DNA of 64,000 nt from Rhodospirillaceae bacterium (GTDB taxonomy: Bacteria > Pseudomonadota > Alphaproteobacteria > Rhodospirillales > Rhodospirillaceae): the NCBI GenBank assembly GCA_947476695.1, contig CANJRD010000007.1:62001-126000 (forward strand), given 5' to 3'. The translations under genes were made by a program, and so were the position numbers. The notes beneath the pieces are model-generated. The model worked only from the letters and a program-made list of their open reading frames with translations. It searched no databases and had not been told where the DNA came from. Positions within the stretch are counted from its first letter, which is position 1. Every line of letters begins with the position of its first letter. Below are positions 42,300-51,282 of this stretch, one piece after another.

Positions 42300-43927
42300 T
42301 AAGTCAGCCTCTCGCGCTTCAGCTTGAGGCCGGCGGCTTCGCGATCCCATGTGGCCGGCGTGACGCCCTCGGCGCGCAACTCGGTCTTCTGGATCTTGTT
42401 GGTCGGTGTCTTGGGCAATTCGCTCTCGATACGAACGTAGCGCGGCACCATGAAGTGCGCCATGCGCGGCATGAGATAGGCGATCAACGCGCCCGGATCA
42501 ATCGTCGCGCCGGGCTTCGGCGCGACGCAGATCATCACTTCGTCCTCGCCTTCGGGGCTCGCCACGGCATAAGCCGCGACCTCGCGCACCGCCGGGAAGG
42601 TGCCGACATCGATTTCCACTTCGATGGACGAGATGTTCTCACCGCGCCGGCGGATGGCGTCCTTCTTGCGGTCGACGAAGAAGAAGTTGCCGGCCTCGTC
42701 GCGGTACATCAGATCGCCGCTGTGATACCAGCCGTTGCGCCAGGCGGTGGCGGTGGCTTCGGGGTTGCCGAAATAGCCGCTGAACTGGTCCCACGGACGG
42801 TCGCTGCGCACGACGAATTCGCCGATGGTGCCGTGCGGCACTTCGATGTCGTGGTCGTCGACCACGCGGCATTGCACGCCGGTGCGAGGTCGGCCGCAGC
42901 TGCGTTCCACCGTTTCGTTGACGCCGGTCACGAGTGGCACCGACAGTTCGGTCATGTTGAAGCCGGAGATGTAATCGAACCCATAACGCTGGCCGAGCGC
43001 GATCGTCATCGCGTTCACCGGCGCCAGGGTGATCATGCGCAGGGGATTGTCGGCGTCGTCCGAGGCCGGTTCGTTCTTGGCGAGGAAGGTGGTCATCGCG
43101 CCGATCAGGCCGCTGGTGACGGTGGCGCCGAAGTCGCGGATCTGGTTCCAGAACTCGCGCGTGTTGAAGCCTTCATGCACCGCAATGGAGGCACCGACGC
43201 GCAAGGCCGCCAGGAAACTTGCCACGCCGCCGACGTGATACATGGGCAGGTTCACCAGCATCTTATCGGCGCCGGTGATGTAGCCGTACTGGCCCATGCC
43301 GGAGGCATACATATGCAAGTAGCTCGCCTGTACGCCTTTGGACGGGCCCGTGGTGCCGGACGTGAAGATCACCATCTGCGTGTCCCACAGCTGCGGCTGA
43401 TGGGACAGATCGACGCAGGCGGGATCGCCATCGAGCGCCTCGCGCGCTTCGAGCGACAGCGGGCAGGCCAGGCCGTCGCTGCTCGGCGCATCGACAATGA
43501 CGCGCGCCATATCCGCCGTTGCGATGCCTGTCAGGCGATCCAGCAACTGCGGATGGCAGACCATCAGCTTGGCACGCGACGTGGCGAGCACATGTTCCAG
43601 CAAGCGCCCGCGATAGCTGGCATTGATCGGCACGAAGATCGCGCCCAGGTAATTTGCGCCCAGCCAGGTGCGCACGAGAGTTGCGTTGTTGGGAAGCCAG
43701 GCGAGGACCGTGTTACCGGCTTTCACGCCCCGCGCTTGCAATGCCGCCGCGGTGCTCAACGCGATCTGTCGCGTTTCCGCCCAGCTCCACCGCGTACCGT
43801 CTTCGAACCGCAGGAATTCCCGCGCGCCGAACTGCGCGGCATATTTGTCGAGCAGGCAGGGCGTCACGCAGTCCTCGCGCGCCGGCATGCGCGGGTCGAA
43901 CCAAGGCGGATGGGGTGCGGTCGTCAT
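42299..43927 (-). CDS. Crotonobetaine/carnitine-CoA-ligase-like acyl-CoA synthetase
   Basis: 542 aa from ATG 43927. ANL motifs: VIFTSGTTGPSKGVQASY, LPMYHVGGV, ITLAPVNAM, ISGFNMTELSVPL, GWYHSGDLMYRDEAGNFFFVDRKKDAIRRRGENISSIEVE and the catalytic Lys near TPTNKIQKTELR. The DRKKDAIRRRGENIS segment is characteristic of the CaiC/DltA-like branch. It activates an unknown carboxylic acid. First in a two-gene operon with HxlR-2; a palindromic TGCAAGT site lies only 10-27 bp upstream of its ATG. Confidence 0.9.
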   Translation of the reverse strand: MTTAPHPPWFDPRMPAREDCVTPCLLDKYAAQFGAREFLRFEDGTRWSWAETRQIALSTAAALQARGVKAGNTVLAWLPNNATLVRTWLGANYLGAIFVPINASYRGRLLEHVLATSRAKLMVCHPQLLDRLTGIATADMARVIVDAPSSDGLACPLSLEAREALDGDPACVDLSHQPQLWDTQMVIFTSGTTGPSKGVQASYLHMYASGMGQYGYITGADKMLVNLPMYHVGGVASFLAALRVGASIAVHEGFNTREFWNQIRDFGATVTSGLIGAMTTFLAKNEPASDDADNPLRMITLAPVNAMTIALGQRYGFDYISGFNMTELSVPLVTGVNETVERSCGRPRTGVQCRVVDDHDIEVPHGTIGEFVVRSDRPWDQFSGYFGNPEATATAWRNGWYHSGDLMYRDEAGNFFFVDRKKDAIRRRGENISSIEVEIDVGTFPAVREVAAYAVASPEGEDEVMICVAPKPGATIDPGALIAYLMPRMAHFMVPRYVRIESELPKTPTNKIQKTELRAEGVTPATWDREAAGLKLKRERLT

Positions 43928-43936
43928 GGCGAAGCA

Positions 43937-43954
43937 CCTGACTTGCATTTCAGG
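43937..43954. promoter_or_regulatory. Palindromic TGCAAGT site upstream of the CaiC-like ligase
   Basis: CCTGA-N8-TCAGG (43937-43954) is a perfect dyad enclosing ACTTGCA (TGCAAGT on the minus strand, 43941-43947). It sits between the ligase ATG (43927) and the divergent hydrolase gene. Confidence 0.5.
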
Positions 43955-44027
43955 ACTTTCGCCAAGCCTAGCAATGACGCTTGCGCGTGGCTAGTCTTCC
44001 CCACCTGTCGCAGAGGGAACCCGTCTC

Positions 44028-45038
44028 ATGGAGTCGCTTGCCGTCGCGCTTGCCGCGCTGCTGATCGCGGGGCCGGTCACCGCTGCTGAAAAGCTTCCGC
44101 CGCTGACGTTGTCAGGCCAGGGCAGTTTTTTCGTTGGCGGGAAGGACATTCGTTCGCCGGCCACCACGTCGCGCGCGACGGGGCCCACCGACGGCACGAT
44201 CATGACCGCGCAGGTCTATGTGCACTATCAGATCCCGGCCAAGGCCGGGAAGCGCAAGGCGATCACCTTTATCCACGGCTGCTGCCTCACTGGTAAGACC
44301 TGGGAGACGACGCCCGATGGCCGCATGGGCTGGGACGAGTACATGCTGCGTCAGAACTATCCGGTCTATGTGATCGATCAGGCGTGGCGTGGACGCTCCG
44401 CGATCGACCCGACGAGCCTCAATTCCGTGAAGCTTGGACGCGAGAAAGCGGAAAGCCTGCCGACGGTCAACGCCGCCAGCCATGAAGGCGCCTGGACGCT
44501 GTTCCGTTTCGGGACCAAGTATCCTGAGCCAAACCCGGGCCTGCAATTCCCGCTCGAAGCCCAGGCGGAGTTGTGGAAGCAGATGGTGCCCGACTGGTCC
44601 GGCACGCTGGGGCCCGCGAACCCGACGGTGCCGGCGCTGGCGGAACTCGCCGACAAGATCGACGGCACCGTACTGATCAGCCATTCGCAATCCGGCATCT
44701 TCCCCTTCCAAGCGGCGGCGCTCAGCCGCAAAGGGATCGCCGGCATTGTCGCGATCGAGCCCGCGGCTTGCCCGGCGGCGACGGACGCCATGACGCCCTA
44801 TGCCAACCTCCCCATCCTGGTGATGTTCGGCGACTTCCTCGCCGGCACCAGTTGGGGTGAGACCTTGAAAAAGTGTCAGGCCTTCGCGCAAGCCGCGAAC
44901 GCGGCCGGCGGCAAGGTCGAGGTTGTCGCGCTGCCGGATGTCGGTTTCCACGGCAACTCGCATATGTTGATGCAAGACAAGAACAGCCTGGATGTCGCGA
45001 AGTGGCTCGCCAAATGGATCGATACGCGGGTGCGTTAA
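44028..45038 (+). CDS. Secreted alpha/beta-hydrolase (esterase)
   Basis: 336 aa. Signal peptide (1-20, ending GPVTAAE). Then VHYQIPAK, the oxyanion strand ITFIHGCCLTGKTWETTPDG, VYVIDQAWRGRSA, nucleophile Ser in LISHSQSGIFPFQAAAL, acid loop ILVMFGDFL and His in VGFHGNSHMLMQD. The pattern is of exported bacterial carboxylesterases. It overlaps the next gene by 25 bp, so the two are co-translated. Substrate unknown; the divergent neighbour is a CoA ligase, which could activate a released acid. Confidence 0.88.
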   Translation: MESLAVALAALLIAGPVTAAEKLPPLTLSGQGSFFVGGKDIRSPATTSRATGPTDGTIMTAQVYVHYQIPAKAGKRKAITFIHGCCLTGKTWETTPDGRMGWDEYMLRQNYPVYVIDQAWRGRSAIDPTSLNSVKLGREKAESLPTVNAASHEGAWTLFRFGTKYPEPNPGLQFPLEAQAELWKQMVPDWSGTLGPANPTVPALAELADKIDGTVLISHSQSGIFPFQAAALSRKGIAGIVAIEPAACPAATDAMTPYANLPILVMFGDFLAGTSWGETLKKCQAFAQAANAAGGKVEVVALPDVGFHGNSHMLMQDKNSLDVAKWLAKWIDTRVR

Positions 45039-45601
45039 TCGTCCTCGCCCTCGTCGGGGCGATGAGCGCAAGCGCGGCGGCCGCCACGCCGGCAGACAGC
45101 AATTTGCTGCGCGAAATCGCGGCGGCGGAAACGCGCATCGACGCCTTCAACACGATTGTCGCGGCGCGGTTGGCGAAACGCTCGCCGCACCAGATGCTCT
45201 ACACAAATGCGCGCCGCCAAATCCAGATCCTGAACGCCAAGCTGCATGAGTTGCCCGACGATCCTGCCGTCGCGATCAAACGCGAGGAGTTCGTGATGGC
45301 CATTGCCGAAGGGTTGGCGTCGATTGAGCGGGCGCATGTCAACGCGGGTGGGGATGAAATGAACATCCTCGGGCAGATGGAATCGTTGGAACGGACGATT
45401 GCCGTGCTGCGTCCCACCTGCGATGCGCGGTCCAGCGACAAGGACATCGCGGTGCGCTGTGCGACGTTGGCCGCGCATGTCGATATCTTTCGCAAGAACG
45501 CCGAAGGGATCGGCCAACGCTTCATCCAGGTAGAGCAAGCCTATCAGCGTGAGCAGGCGTTGTTGGCCGATCTCCGCGCCGGCGAATCCGCATCACGCTA
45601 A
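45014..45601 (+). CDS. Secreted helical protein of unknown function
   Basis: 195 aa from ATG 45014, inside the hydrolase gene end; a signal peptide (DRYAGALIVLALVGAMSASAAAATP) supports this start. The mature part is almost all helical: LLREIAAAETRIDAFNTIVAARLAKRSPHQ, YTNARRQIQILNAKLHEL, VQVEQAYQREQALLADLRAGE; two Cys (RPTCDARSS, AVRCATLAA) may form a disulfide. No family recognised. Its TAA overlaps the convergent small membrane gene stop in a CACGCT-AAA-AGCGTG hairpin (45594-45608). Confidence 0.7.
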   Translation: MDRYAGALIVLALVGAMSASAAAATPADSNLLREIAAAETRIDAFNTIVAARLAKRSPHQMLYTNARRQIQILNAKLHELPDDPAVAIKREEFVMAIAEGLASIERAHVNAGGDEMNILGQMESLERTIAVLRPTCDARSSDKDIAVRCATLAAHVDIFRKNAEGIGQRFIQVEQAYQREQALLADLRAGESASR

Positions 45602-45858
45602 AAGCGTGTGGTTGGCATCGTCAGCGCGCGATAGATCATCGCCAGCAGAACGGCGGAATTGGTGGCGATCACCACACAGGTGAATTCAGCATTGGGCACG
45701 TTCGCGCCCGTGAAGTAGACGAAGGCAGACCCGCCGATCAGCGCGCCGAACATGCCGAAGCCGGTGCCGATCAGCCGGTCGCGACCGACCTGCCCCAGCA
45801 GGCGGGTGGTGATCAGGCCGATTGCGAGGCCGATCGCCAAAAGTCCCAGTACGATCAT
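45598..45858 (-). CDS. Small GlsB/YeaQ-type membrane protein
   Basis: 86 aa, three hydrophobic stretches: MIVLGLLAIGLAIGLI, GTGFGMFGALIGGSAFVYF and CVVIATNSAVLLAMIY. The Gly-rich GxxxGxxxG pattern and size resemble transglycosylase-associated/GlsB-YeaQ-YmgE stress-response membrane proteins, though the match is only by eye. Its stop is shared with the convergent gene. Function unknown. Confidence 0.6.
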   Translation of the reverse strand: MIVLGLLAIGLAIGLITTRLLGQVGRDRLIGTGFGMFGALIGGSAFVYFTGANVPNAEFTCVVIATNSAVLLAMIYRALTMPTTRF

Positions 45859-45956
45859 CCCGATATCTCCGCCGCACGACGAACAGTTGAACGTTGCCGG
45901 CGGCGTTTTGGCGCGGCGATTGCGTGAAATAAAGGTGGTTGTCCCGAAGCTTGCGA

Positions 45957-47117
45957 TCAGGACTTCATGTATTTCCGCGAAATCATGCCGGTTTCGACCA
46001 TGCGGTCCATGCTGACGCGGAAGCTTTCGGGCGTGCGTTCGGGCAACACGCGGACCTGCGAGGTCGTGCCGTCCTTATAGGTGTCGATGGGGAACAGGCT
46101 GGTTGCATTGTAAATGTCGCGCACGACTTCCGTGCGCAGGCGGGCGAGGTAGTTGACGTCGATATAGCCGCGGGCCGCCGGCACGGCGACGTCCGAATCC
46201 GAACGGCGCTGCCTGAGGCCTTCGACATCGAGGATCGCGGTGCATTGGCCGGCCTTGCCGTCCGCGACTTCGGCCATCACTTCGCCTTCCCAATCGATGA
46301 TGCGCGAACCGACGCGCATCGACTTCGGGCCGATCTGGGCAGGCGTGTTGGCCGACATCAGGAACACCATGTTCTCCACGGCGCGTGTGCGCTTCACGGA
46401 CACATCGCAGATGGCTTCGGCCGTATCGTGCAGGATCACCTCGGCGCCACGCAGGGTGAACATGCGCGCGATCTCCGGGAACATCAGTTCCATGCTGGGC
46501 ATCATCGCAATGTTGCCAAGCTCCGTGCGTGCGACCGGGAAAGCGCCTTCGATGCCGACCTTGTCGAGGAAGCGCTGCCAGAAGTCGTGCGGCGAATGCG
46601 AGTGATAGGTGTGGATGCGGTTGAACTTCAGAACCACGTCGCCGGAGCGGTTCACCAGAAACGACACGTTGAAGTAGCGCCCCGGGAACATCGCATCGCG
46701 CGCATAGGCGTGGGCGCCGATGAACACTTTGTATTTCTGCGCCAGCTTCTGCACGCGTTCGATCTCAGGGCCTGGAAAATCGATCACGCCGCGCATGTCG
46801 TCTTCCGGGCCGCCCAGGATGTACTCCGGGAACAGCACCAGGTCGGCGCGCCGCGCGGCGGCCATCTGCAGCTGCGCATCACAGGCGTCGAGCGACTTGT
46901 GCACGATGGCGCGCGCTTCCTCGACGTTCTTGCTGGGCGTGGTGTTGGGTGTGGGCATCTGCACACAGGTTGCGACCCAGGGCGCGATGGTGGCTGTGCC
47001 CATCGGTGGCACCGCCGTGGCGGATTTCTTCGCTCGATCCGCGGCGGAGGCGGGCACGGCCAATGGCAATGCTGCCACAGAGCCGATCAACGAACGGCGC
47101 GAGGTGCGATGGGTCAT
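45957..47117 (-). CDS. Module B: Tat-exported nitrilase-fold protein with catalytic Cys replaced by Ser
   Basis: 386 aa. A Tat signal TSRRSLIGSVAALPLAVPASA is followed by a carbon-nitrogen hydrolase fold: Glu98 in LVLFPEYILGG, Lys164 in VVLKFNRIHTYH, and the third-residue region GNIAMMPSMELMFPEIAR. In active members the residue five before FPE is Cys (CYDxxFPE); here it is Ser208. The Glu-Lys pair is kept. Later segments (FLMSANTPAQ, RVGSRIIDWEGEV) match the family. It ends module B, 27 bp after the COG4315 gene, and has no counterpart in module A. Probably not a standard amidase or nitrilase. Confidence 0.88.
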   Translation of the reverse strand: MTHRTSRRSLIGSVAALPLAVPASAADRAKKSATAVPPMGTATIAPWVATCVQMPTPNTTPSKNVEEARAIVHKSLDACDAQLQMAAARRADLVLFPEYILGGPEDDMRGVIDFPGPEIERVQKLAQKYKVFIGAHAYARDAMFPGRYFNVSFLVNRSGDVVLKFNRIHTYHSHSPHDFWQRFLDKVGIEGAFPVARTELGNIAMMPSMELMFPEIARMFTLRGAEVILHDTAEAICDVSVKRTRAVENMVFLMSANTPAQIGPKSMRVGSRIIDWEGEVMAEVADGKAGQCTAILDVEGLRQRRSDSDVAVPAARGYIDVNYLARLRTEVVRDIYNATSLFPIDTYKDGTTSQVRVLPERTPESFRVSMDRMVETGMISRKYMKS

Positions 47118-47144
47118 CTGTCGTATCCCCCGAAAGGAAGGCGG

Positions 47145-48269
47145 TCAGTTTCCGCCCGGAAGGTTCTGGCCGTTGCGCGTGATCGGATGCCAGGCGCGAC
47201 TGCCGGTGAAACGTGTGCCGTTGATCTCGCCCGGCTTCTTGTCGCGTACGTGGGTGTAAAGCGGTTCGCCTTTGTAAGACCATTGCAGCGAGCCATCCTC
47301 GTTCTTCAGGATCGACCAATTGCCGATGGGTTCGGCCTTCGCATCGGCCGCAATCGGTGTCCACCATGTGCGGATGCAATCGGGATCGCAAGTCGCCGGC
47401 GCGCCGAGGTTGGAGCGCCTTGCGCGATTCTGTTCGGCATTGAAGGTGTAGACGGTCAGGCCGCTCGCATTGCCGAGGATCTCGCCGGCGTCGGAGGCCT
47501 GGAACGTGATCCACGTGGGCCGCGGCGGCGCGGGTTCGACCACGGCCGCGTGCCAGTTCTGCTCACGTCCGTTGCCCAGCGTATCGCTGGGCGAAAGGTC
47601 GTTGGCGTATGTGTAGAGCGGCTTGCCGCGAAACGCCCATTGCAAGGTGCCGTCGTCGCGGCGCGTGATGATCCAGTCGTCCTTCTCGCGGCCGACCGCC
47701 GGCGCGGTCACCGGGTGCCAGGTGCCAAGGCAACGCTGGGTGCAGGCGGAACTGAGCGGGGGGATCGCGCCGGGCTTCTCCGGCTCCGGCACTTTGTCGC
47801 CGTCGATGGTGTAGAGAGTCATGCCCTTGCCGTCGACCAACACGCGACCGATCAGGCTGGGCCCGATGCCGATCTCCGCTGGCGTCCACATGTCTTGAAG
47901 GGCGGCGTGCCAGACGTCGCCGACATTGTCGCCGAAGCTCGTGCCGGGCGCGGGGTCCTTGGCGAAGGTGTAAAGCGGCTGACCTTTATAGGCCCACTGC
48001 TTCCGACCGTCGGCGCGCGCGATCACCTTCCATTCGGGCGCGAGGCCTGCTTCCTCGGTCGCCGCAAGCGGCGGCCAGGCTTCAGCGCAAGTTTGCAGGC
48101 AATTGGACTTGCCGGCTTCGTCGCGGCCATAGGTATACAGCGACATGCCGTTCTTGGTGGTGAAGGCGACACCCGCGCCGATCGGCTTCGCGACAACCAC
48201 CGACGGCGGGTTTCCCGCGGCATGCGCGGCGGAGGTCAGGAAAATAAGTGCCGCGAGCGCGAGGCGCAT
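47145..48269 (-). CDS. Module B: secreted COG4315-type repeat protein
   Basis: 374 aa from ATG 48269, 2 bp after the DUF1552 TAG. Signal peptide (MRLALAALIFLTSAAHAAG), then repeats: SLYTYGRDEAGKSNCLQTCAEAWPPL ... KQWAYKGQPLYTFAKD; TLYTIDGD ... ACTQRCLGTWHPV ... LQWAFRGKPLYTYAND; TVYTFNAEQN ... TCDPDCIRTWWTPI ... LQWSYKGEPLYTHVRD. Each repeat has Cys-x3-Cys and W-x-Y/F-x-G. The order and spacing match the module-A paralogue at 12641. Function unknown. Confidence 0.88.
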   Translation of the reverse strand: MRLALAALIFLTSAAHAAGNPPSVVVAKPIGAGVAFTTKNGMSLYTYGRDEAGKSNCLQTCAEAWPPLAATEEAGLAPEWKVIARADGRKQWAYKGQPLYTFAKDPAPGTSFGDNVGDVWHAALQDMWTPAEIGIGPSLIGRVLVDGKGMTLYTIDGDKVPEPEKPGAIPPLSSACTQRCLGTWHPVTAPAVGREKDDWIITRRDDGTLQWAFRGKPLYTYANDLSPSDTLGNGREQNWHAAVVEPAPPRPTWITFQASDAGEILGNASGLTVYTFNAEQNRARRSNLGAPATCDPDCIRTWWTPIAADAKAEPIGNWSILKNEDGSLQWSYKGEPLYTHVRDKKPGEINGTRFTGSRAWHPITRNGQNLPGGN

Positions 48270-48271
48270 GA

Positions 48272-49639
48272 CTAAACCAGGATCTCGCCGATGGGCTTGG
48301 TGGTGCGCAGCGACTTCTGGCCCCATTCGTCGATCGGCATCCCCATCACGCGCATCGCGGTGAAGCCGACGCGGGTGACGGGATCGCCGTTACCGACGAC
48401 ATGCAGGCCCGTCTTGATGCGTCCGCCCGCTTTGCCGAAGGTCATCACCGGAATGTTGTCGACAGAATGGATGCGCGCGAAGCTGGTTTCGCTGCCGGCG
48501 AAGATCAGCATGTTGTCGAGCAATGTGCCTGCGCCCTCGCGCACGTTGGCGAAGGCGCCGATGAACTCGGCGCAGGCATCCATGCTGCGGCAATTGAACC
48601 AGAATGCCGTCGGTTGATAGCCAAGTTTCGGGTCCGCCTGTTCCTCGTGCGTCAGCACGTGATGGGTATAGGTTTCGCCGGCGCGACGCACGCGGCTGAA
48701 GTTGTCGCTGTAGACCAGGTTGAACACCTTGGTCTGGTTGCAAGCCAGCGCCATCACGATCAGTTGGGTCATCAGGCGGTGCGTGGCCTGCACGGTGTCG
48801 ATCTCGACGGCGAAGGCCGCGCGTTCGATGGCGTTGTTCGGCGGCGCGGGCGGCACGCGGCAGGATTCGGCTGGCGGCGGCTTCGTCAGTTGCAGCGTCA
48901 GCTGATTCTCCAACTGACGGACCGACGTGAAGTATTCGTCCAGGCGATGCTGGTCCATCTGGCCCAGCGACTTCATCAGCTTGTCGCTTTCCCGGTTGAT
49001 GCTGGACAGGACGCTCTTGCGCACCATCGTTTTCGCGTCGGGTCTGAACTCACCCTTGTTCGGGTCGGCGAAATCCGGCCCGAAGATGCGGGCATACAAA
49101 GCCACCGGCGAGGCTTCCGCGTCGGCGCGGCTGAAGGTGCCGCGTGCGGAATAGGTTTCCTTCGGATTGCCCATGCTGGTGGCGTCGATCGTGCGGAAGC
49201 GTGTGCCGCCGCCGATGGCATCGGCGATCATCAGGTCGAAGGTGGGGGCCGGCACTTCACCGCTGCGCGACGGCACGGTGCCGGTACGCGAGCCGATCCA
49301 GCCGCTTTCATGCGGATAGTTCGAGCGACCGTCGAGCGGCGTGTTGAAACCGCCGAAATAATTGATGTGCTGCCGATACGGGATCAGCGCCTTGCATTCT
49401 TCCAGGAATTCGATCTCGCCAACATCGGTGCGGGTTTTCACCGCATGGCCGGGCGTGTGGCCCATGCCCCAATACCAGCTGCCGAAGCGCGTCGGTATTG
49501 GGCTGCCGTCGGCCAAAGCCTCGCCGTGATCGTCGAGGAAACAGTCCAACAGCGGCAACGCGACCGTGACCGCCGCGCCGTCCAACATGCCGCGCAAGAC
49601 GCTGCGGCGCGACTTCTCGCGTTTGATCAGGATGCTCAT
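48272..49639 (-). CDS. Module B: DUF1552 protein, Tat-exported
   Basis: 455 aa from ATG 49639 (ATGA overlap with DUF1592). The signal REKSRRSVLRGMLDGAAVTVALPLL has a twin-arginine motif. DUF1552 pattern: TRFGSWYWGMGHTPGHAV, INYFGGFNTPLDGRSNYPHESG, FDLMIADAIGGGTRFRTIDATSMG, RQLENQLTLQL, NMLIFAGSETSFARIHSVDNIPVMTFGKAGGRIKTGLHVVGNGDPVTRVG. It is aligned end to end with the module-A copy. Twin Arg plus folding before export suggests a bound cofactor, but none is identified. Confidence 0.9.
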   Translation of the reverse strand: MSILIKREKSRRSVLRGMLDGAAVTVALPLLDCFLDDHGEALADGSPIPTRFGSWYWGMGHTPGHAVKTRTDVGEIEFLEECKALIPYRQHINYFGGFNTPLDGRSNYPHESGWIGSRTGTVPSRSGEVPAPTFDLMIADAIGGGTRFRTIDATSMGNPKETYSARGTFSRADAEASPVALYARIFGPDFADPNKGEFRPDAKTMVRKSVLSSINRESDKLMKSLGQMDQHRLDEYFTSVRQLENQLTLQLTKPPPAESCRVPPAPPNNAIERAAFAVEIDTVQATHRLMTQLIVMALACNQTKVFNLVYSDNFSRVRRAGETYTHHVLTHEEQADPKLGYQPTAFWFNCRSMDACAEFIGAFANVREGAGTLLDNMLIFAGSETSFARIHSVDNIPVMTFGKAGGRIKTGLHVVGNGDPVTRVGFTAMRVMGMPIDEWGQKSLRTTKPIGEILV

Positions 49640-51282
49640 GGGCGGCTTTCCTGTGCCGTTTGAGGCGGAGTTTGTTCGCGCGGCTTCACCGCATAGAACG
49701 CGTCGGCGCTGGCGATCGCACGCAGCAACGCCGGGTACTTGTAGCCTTCGTCGCTGAAGCGCTTCTGGAGATAAGCGATCAATCCCTGCTCGTCGGTCGC
49801 CGCCGGGCGGCCGACCGCATAGGTATAAAGCCGGCTGACCAGGCATGTCGGCACCGCCGGATTGGCGCGGATGGCCGCGCCCAGGGTCGCGGGGTCTTTG
49901 AACTTCACACCGTCGAGATCGCCGGTGACGTCGATGGCGACGTCGTTCTCCGTGGTGCGGTGCTGGCCGGCGCCGTCGAACTGCTCAAGCCCAAGGCCCA
50001 AGGGGTCGGTCAGCTTGTGACAACCCGCGCAAGCCGCTTGCGACGTGTGCAACGCGAGCTTCTCGCGGGCGGTTTTGATCTCCGACTTCGGGTCGTTGAA
50101 CTTGGTGAAGTCCACATCGCCCGGCGGATCGGGCACCTTCTGGCACAGCAGCAGCTCGCGTAACGCTTTGCCCCGCAAGGTGGGTGAACTGCGCCCGGGA
50201 TGCGAATGCAGCGCGGTGAAGCTGATCTGCGATTGGATGCCCACGCGCGGGTCGTTCTTCGCGAATTCGTAGGGCACCCAGTTGGCCGTCTTCGGCACAT
50301 AGACGCGGTAGACGCGCGCCAGGGCCGCACTCATGTACGAGCGGCGCGTAGTGAAGAGATCGCGATAGTCGCCCTCGCGTGCGATGAGCTCCGCCGAGAT
50401 CGTGCGCAGGGTCTGTTCCCGCGCATCCTGCGCGACCGCAAGGTTGAAGGCGGGGAACAGGATGGAATCCTTCTCCAGCGTCTCGAAGGCATCCAGCGCC
50501 AGGGCGTCGGCGAAGAAGCCGCGCACGCCGCCTTCGAGCCGCGGCGAAGCGATCATGCGTTCGATCTCGCGCTTGCGCCCGCTGGCGGTTGCCAGGTCGC
50601 CCTTCTCGGCGGCCGTCAGCAGCGTGTCGTCCGGCGTGGAATTCCACAGGAAGTAAGAAAGCCGCGCGGCCTTTGCGTAACCATCGAGGCGCAATTGGCC
50701 GGCATGATCTGGATCGTCTTCAGTCGTGTCGATCACGAACAGGAAGTTCGGCGACACCAGCATGGCGGCCAGCGACAGAGCGACACCCTGATGGAAGTCC
50801 GCCAGGTTCTTCGATGCCAGGCTCGCGGCATTGATGCGCGCGGTGAGTTCGTCCTTCGTCAGCGGGCGGCGATACAGCATGCGTCCGACGCGCGTGAAGA
50901 ACTGGCGCACGCAGTATTCGTCGAACGCATCGGCAATGGGCGGCGCGCAGCCGATGAGGATGTCGCGGTGCGCGGGGTCGACGACCTGATCTGCAATCGA
51001 ACGCGCCAGCTGATCGAACTTCTCCAGTCCCGACGGCGTGATCGCGGCGCTGCGCGCGCCAAGCTCCAGCAGGCCGTTGGTGCGGACCAAGCTGTCGATC
51101 CGCCCGCCGATCTTGATGCTGGTGCCGAACACGTCGGCGATTGTGTTGCGATACTGCTCCTCGGTCAGGCGACGCATATCCGGCGGTGCGCCGGCCGTCT
51201 TGGGCGCATCCGATTGTCCGCAAGCGGTCAGTGTAATCACCGCAATTGCCGCGCAGAGGAGTGATCGCAAGCTAGCGCGCAT
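49636..51282 (-). CDS. Module B: DUF1587/1592/1588/1585-type haem-c lipoprotein
   Basis: 548 aa. Lipobox LTACG near residue 20. Blocks in order: MRRLTEEQYRNTIADVFG, FFTRVGRMLYRRPLTKDEL, AARLSYFLWNSTPDD, RLEGGVRGFFADAL, SPTLRGKALRELLLCQKVPDPPGDVDF, the haem motif CAGCHKLTDPLGLGLEQFDGAG (418-422), TCLVSRLYTYAVGR and LLRAIASADAFYAV. The start (51280-51282) lies 11 bp inside the six-Cys gene. Same architecture as the module-A copy; sequence identity appears substantial in the motifs but was not computed. Confidence 0.9.
   Translation of the reverse strand: MRASLRSLLCAAIAVITLTACGQSDAPKTAGAPPDMRRLTEEQYRNTIADVFGTSIKIGGRIDSLVRTNGLLELGARSAAITPSGLEKFDQLARSIADQVVDPAHRDILIGCAPPIADAFDEYCVRQFFTRVGRMLYRRPLTKDELTARINAASLASKNLADFHQGVALSLAAMLVSPNFLFVIDTTEDDPDHAGQLRLDGYAKAARLSYFLWNSTPDDTLLTAAEKGDLATASGRKREIERMIASPRLEGGVRGFFADALALDAFETLEKDSILFPAFNLAVAQDAREQTLRTISAELIAREGDYRDLFTTRRSYMSAALARVYRVYVPKTANWVPYEFAKNDPRVGIQSQISFTALHSHPGRSSPTLRGKALRELLLCQKVPDPPGDVDFTKFNDPKSEIKTAREKLALHTSQAACAGCHKLTDPLGLGLEQFDGAGQHRTTENDVAIDVTGDLDGVKFKDPATLGAAIRANPAVPTCLVSRLYTYAVGRPAATDEQGLIAYLQKRFSDEGYKYPALLRAIASADAFYAVKPREQTPPQTAQESRP

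Noticed and set aside
45939-48275. 778-residue open frame antisense to the nitrilase-fold and COG4315 genes
   Set aside because: GC-driven shadow; it covers two well-supported genes and has no domain pattern.
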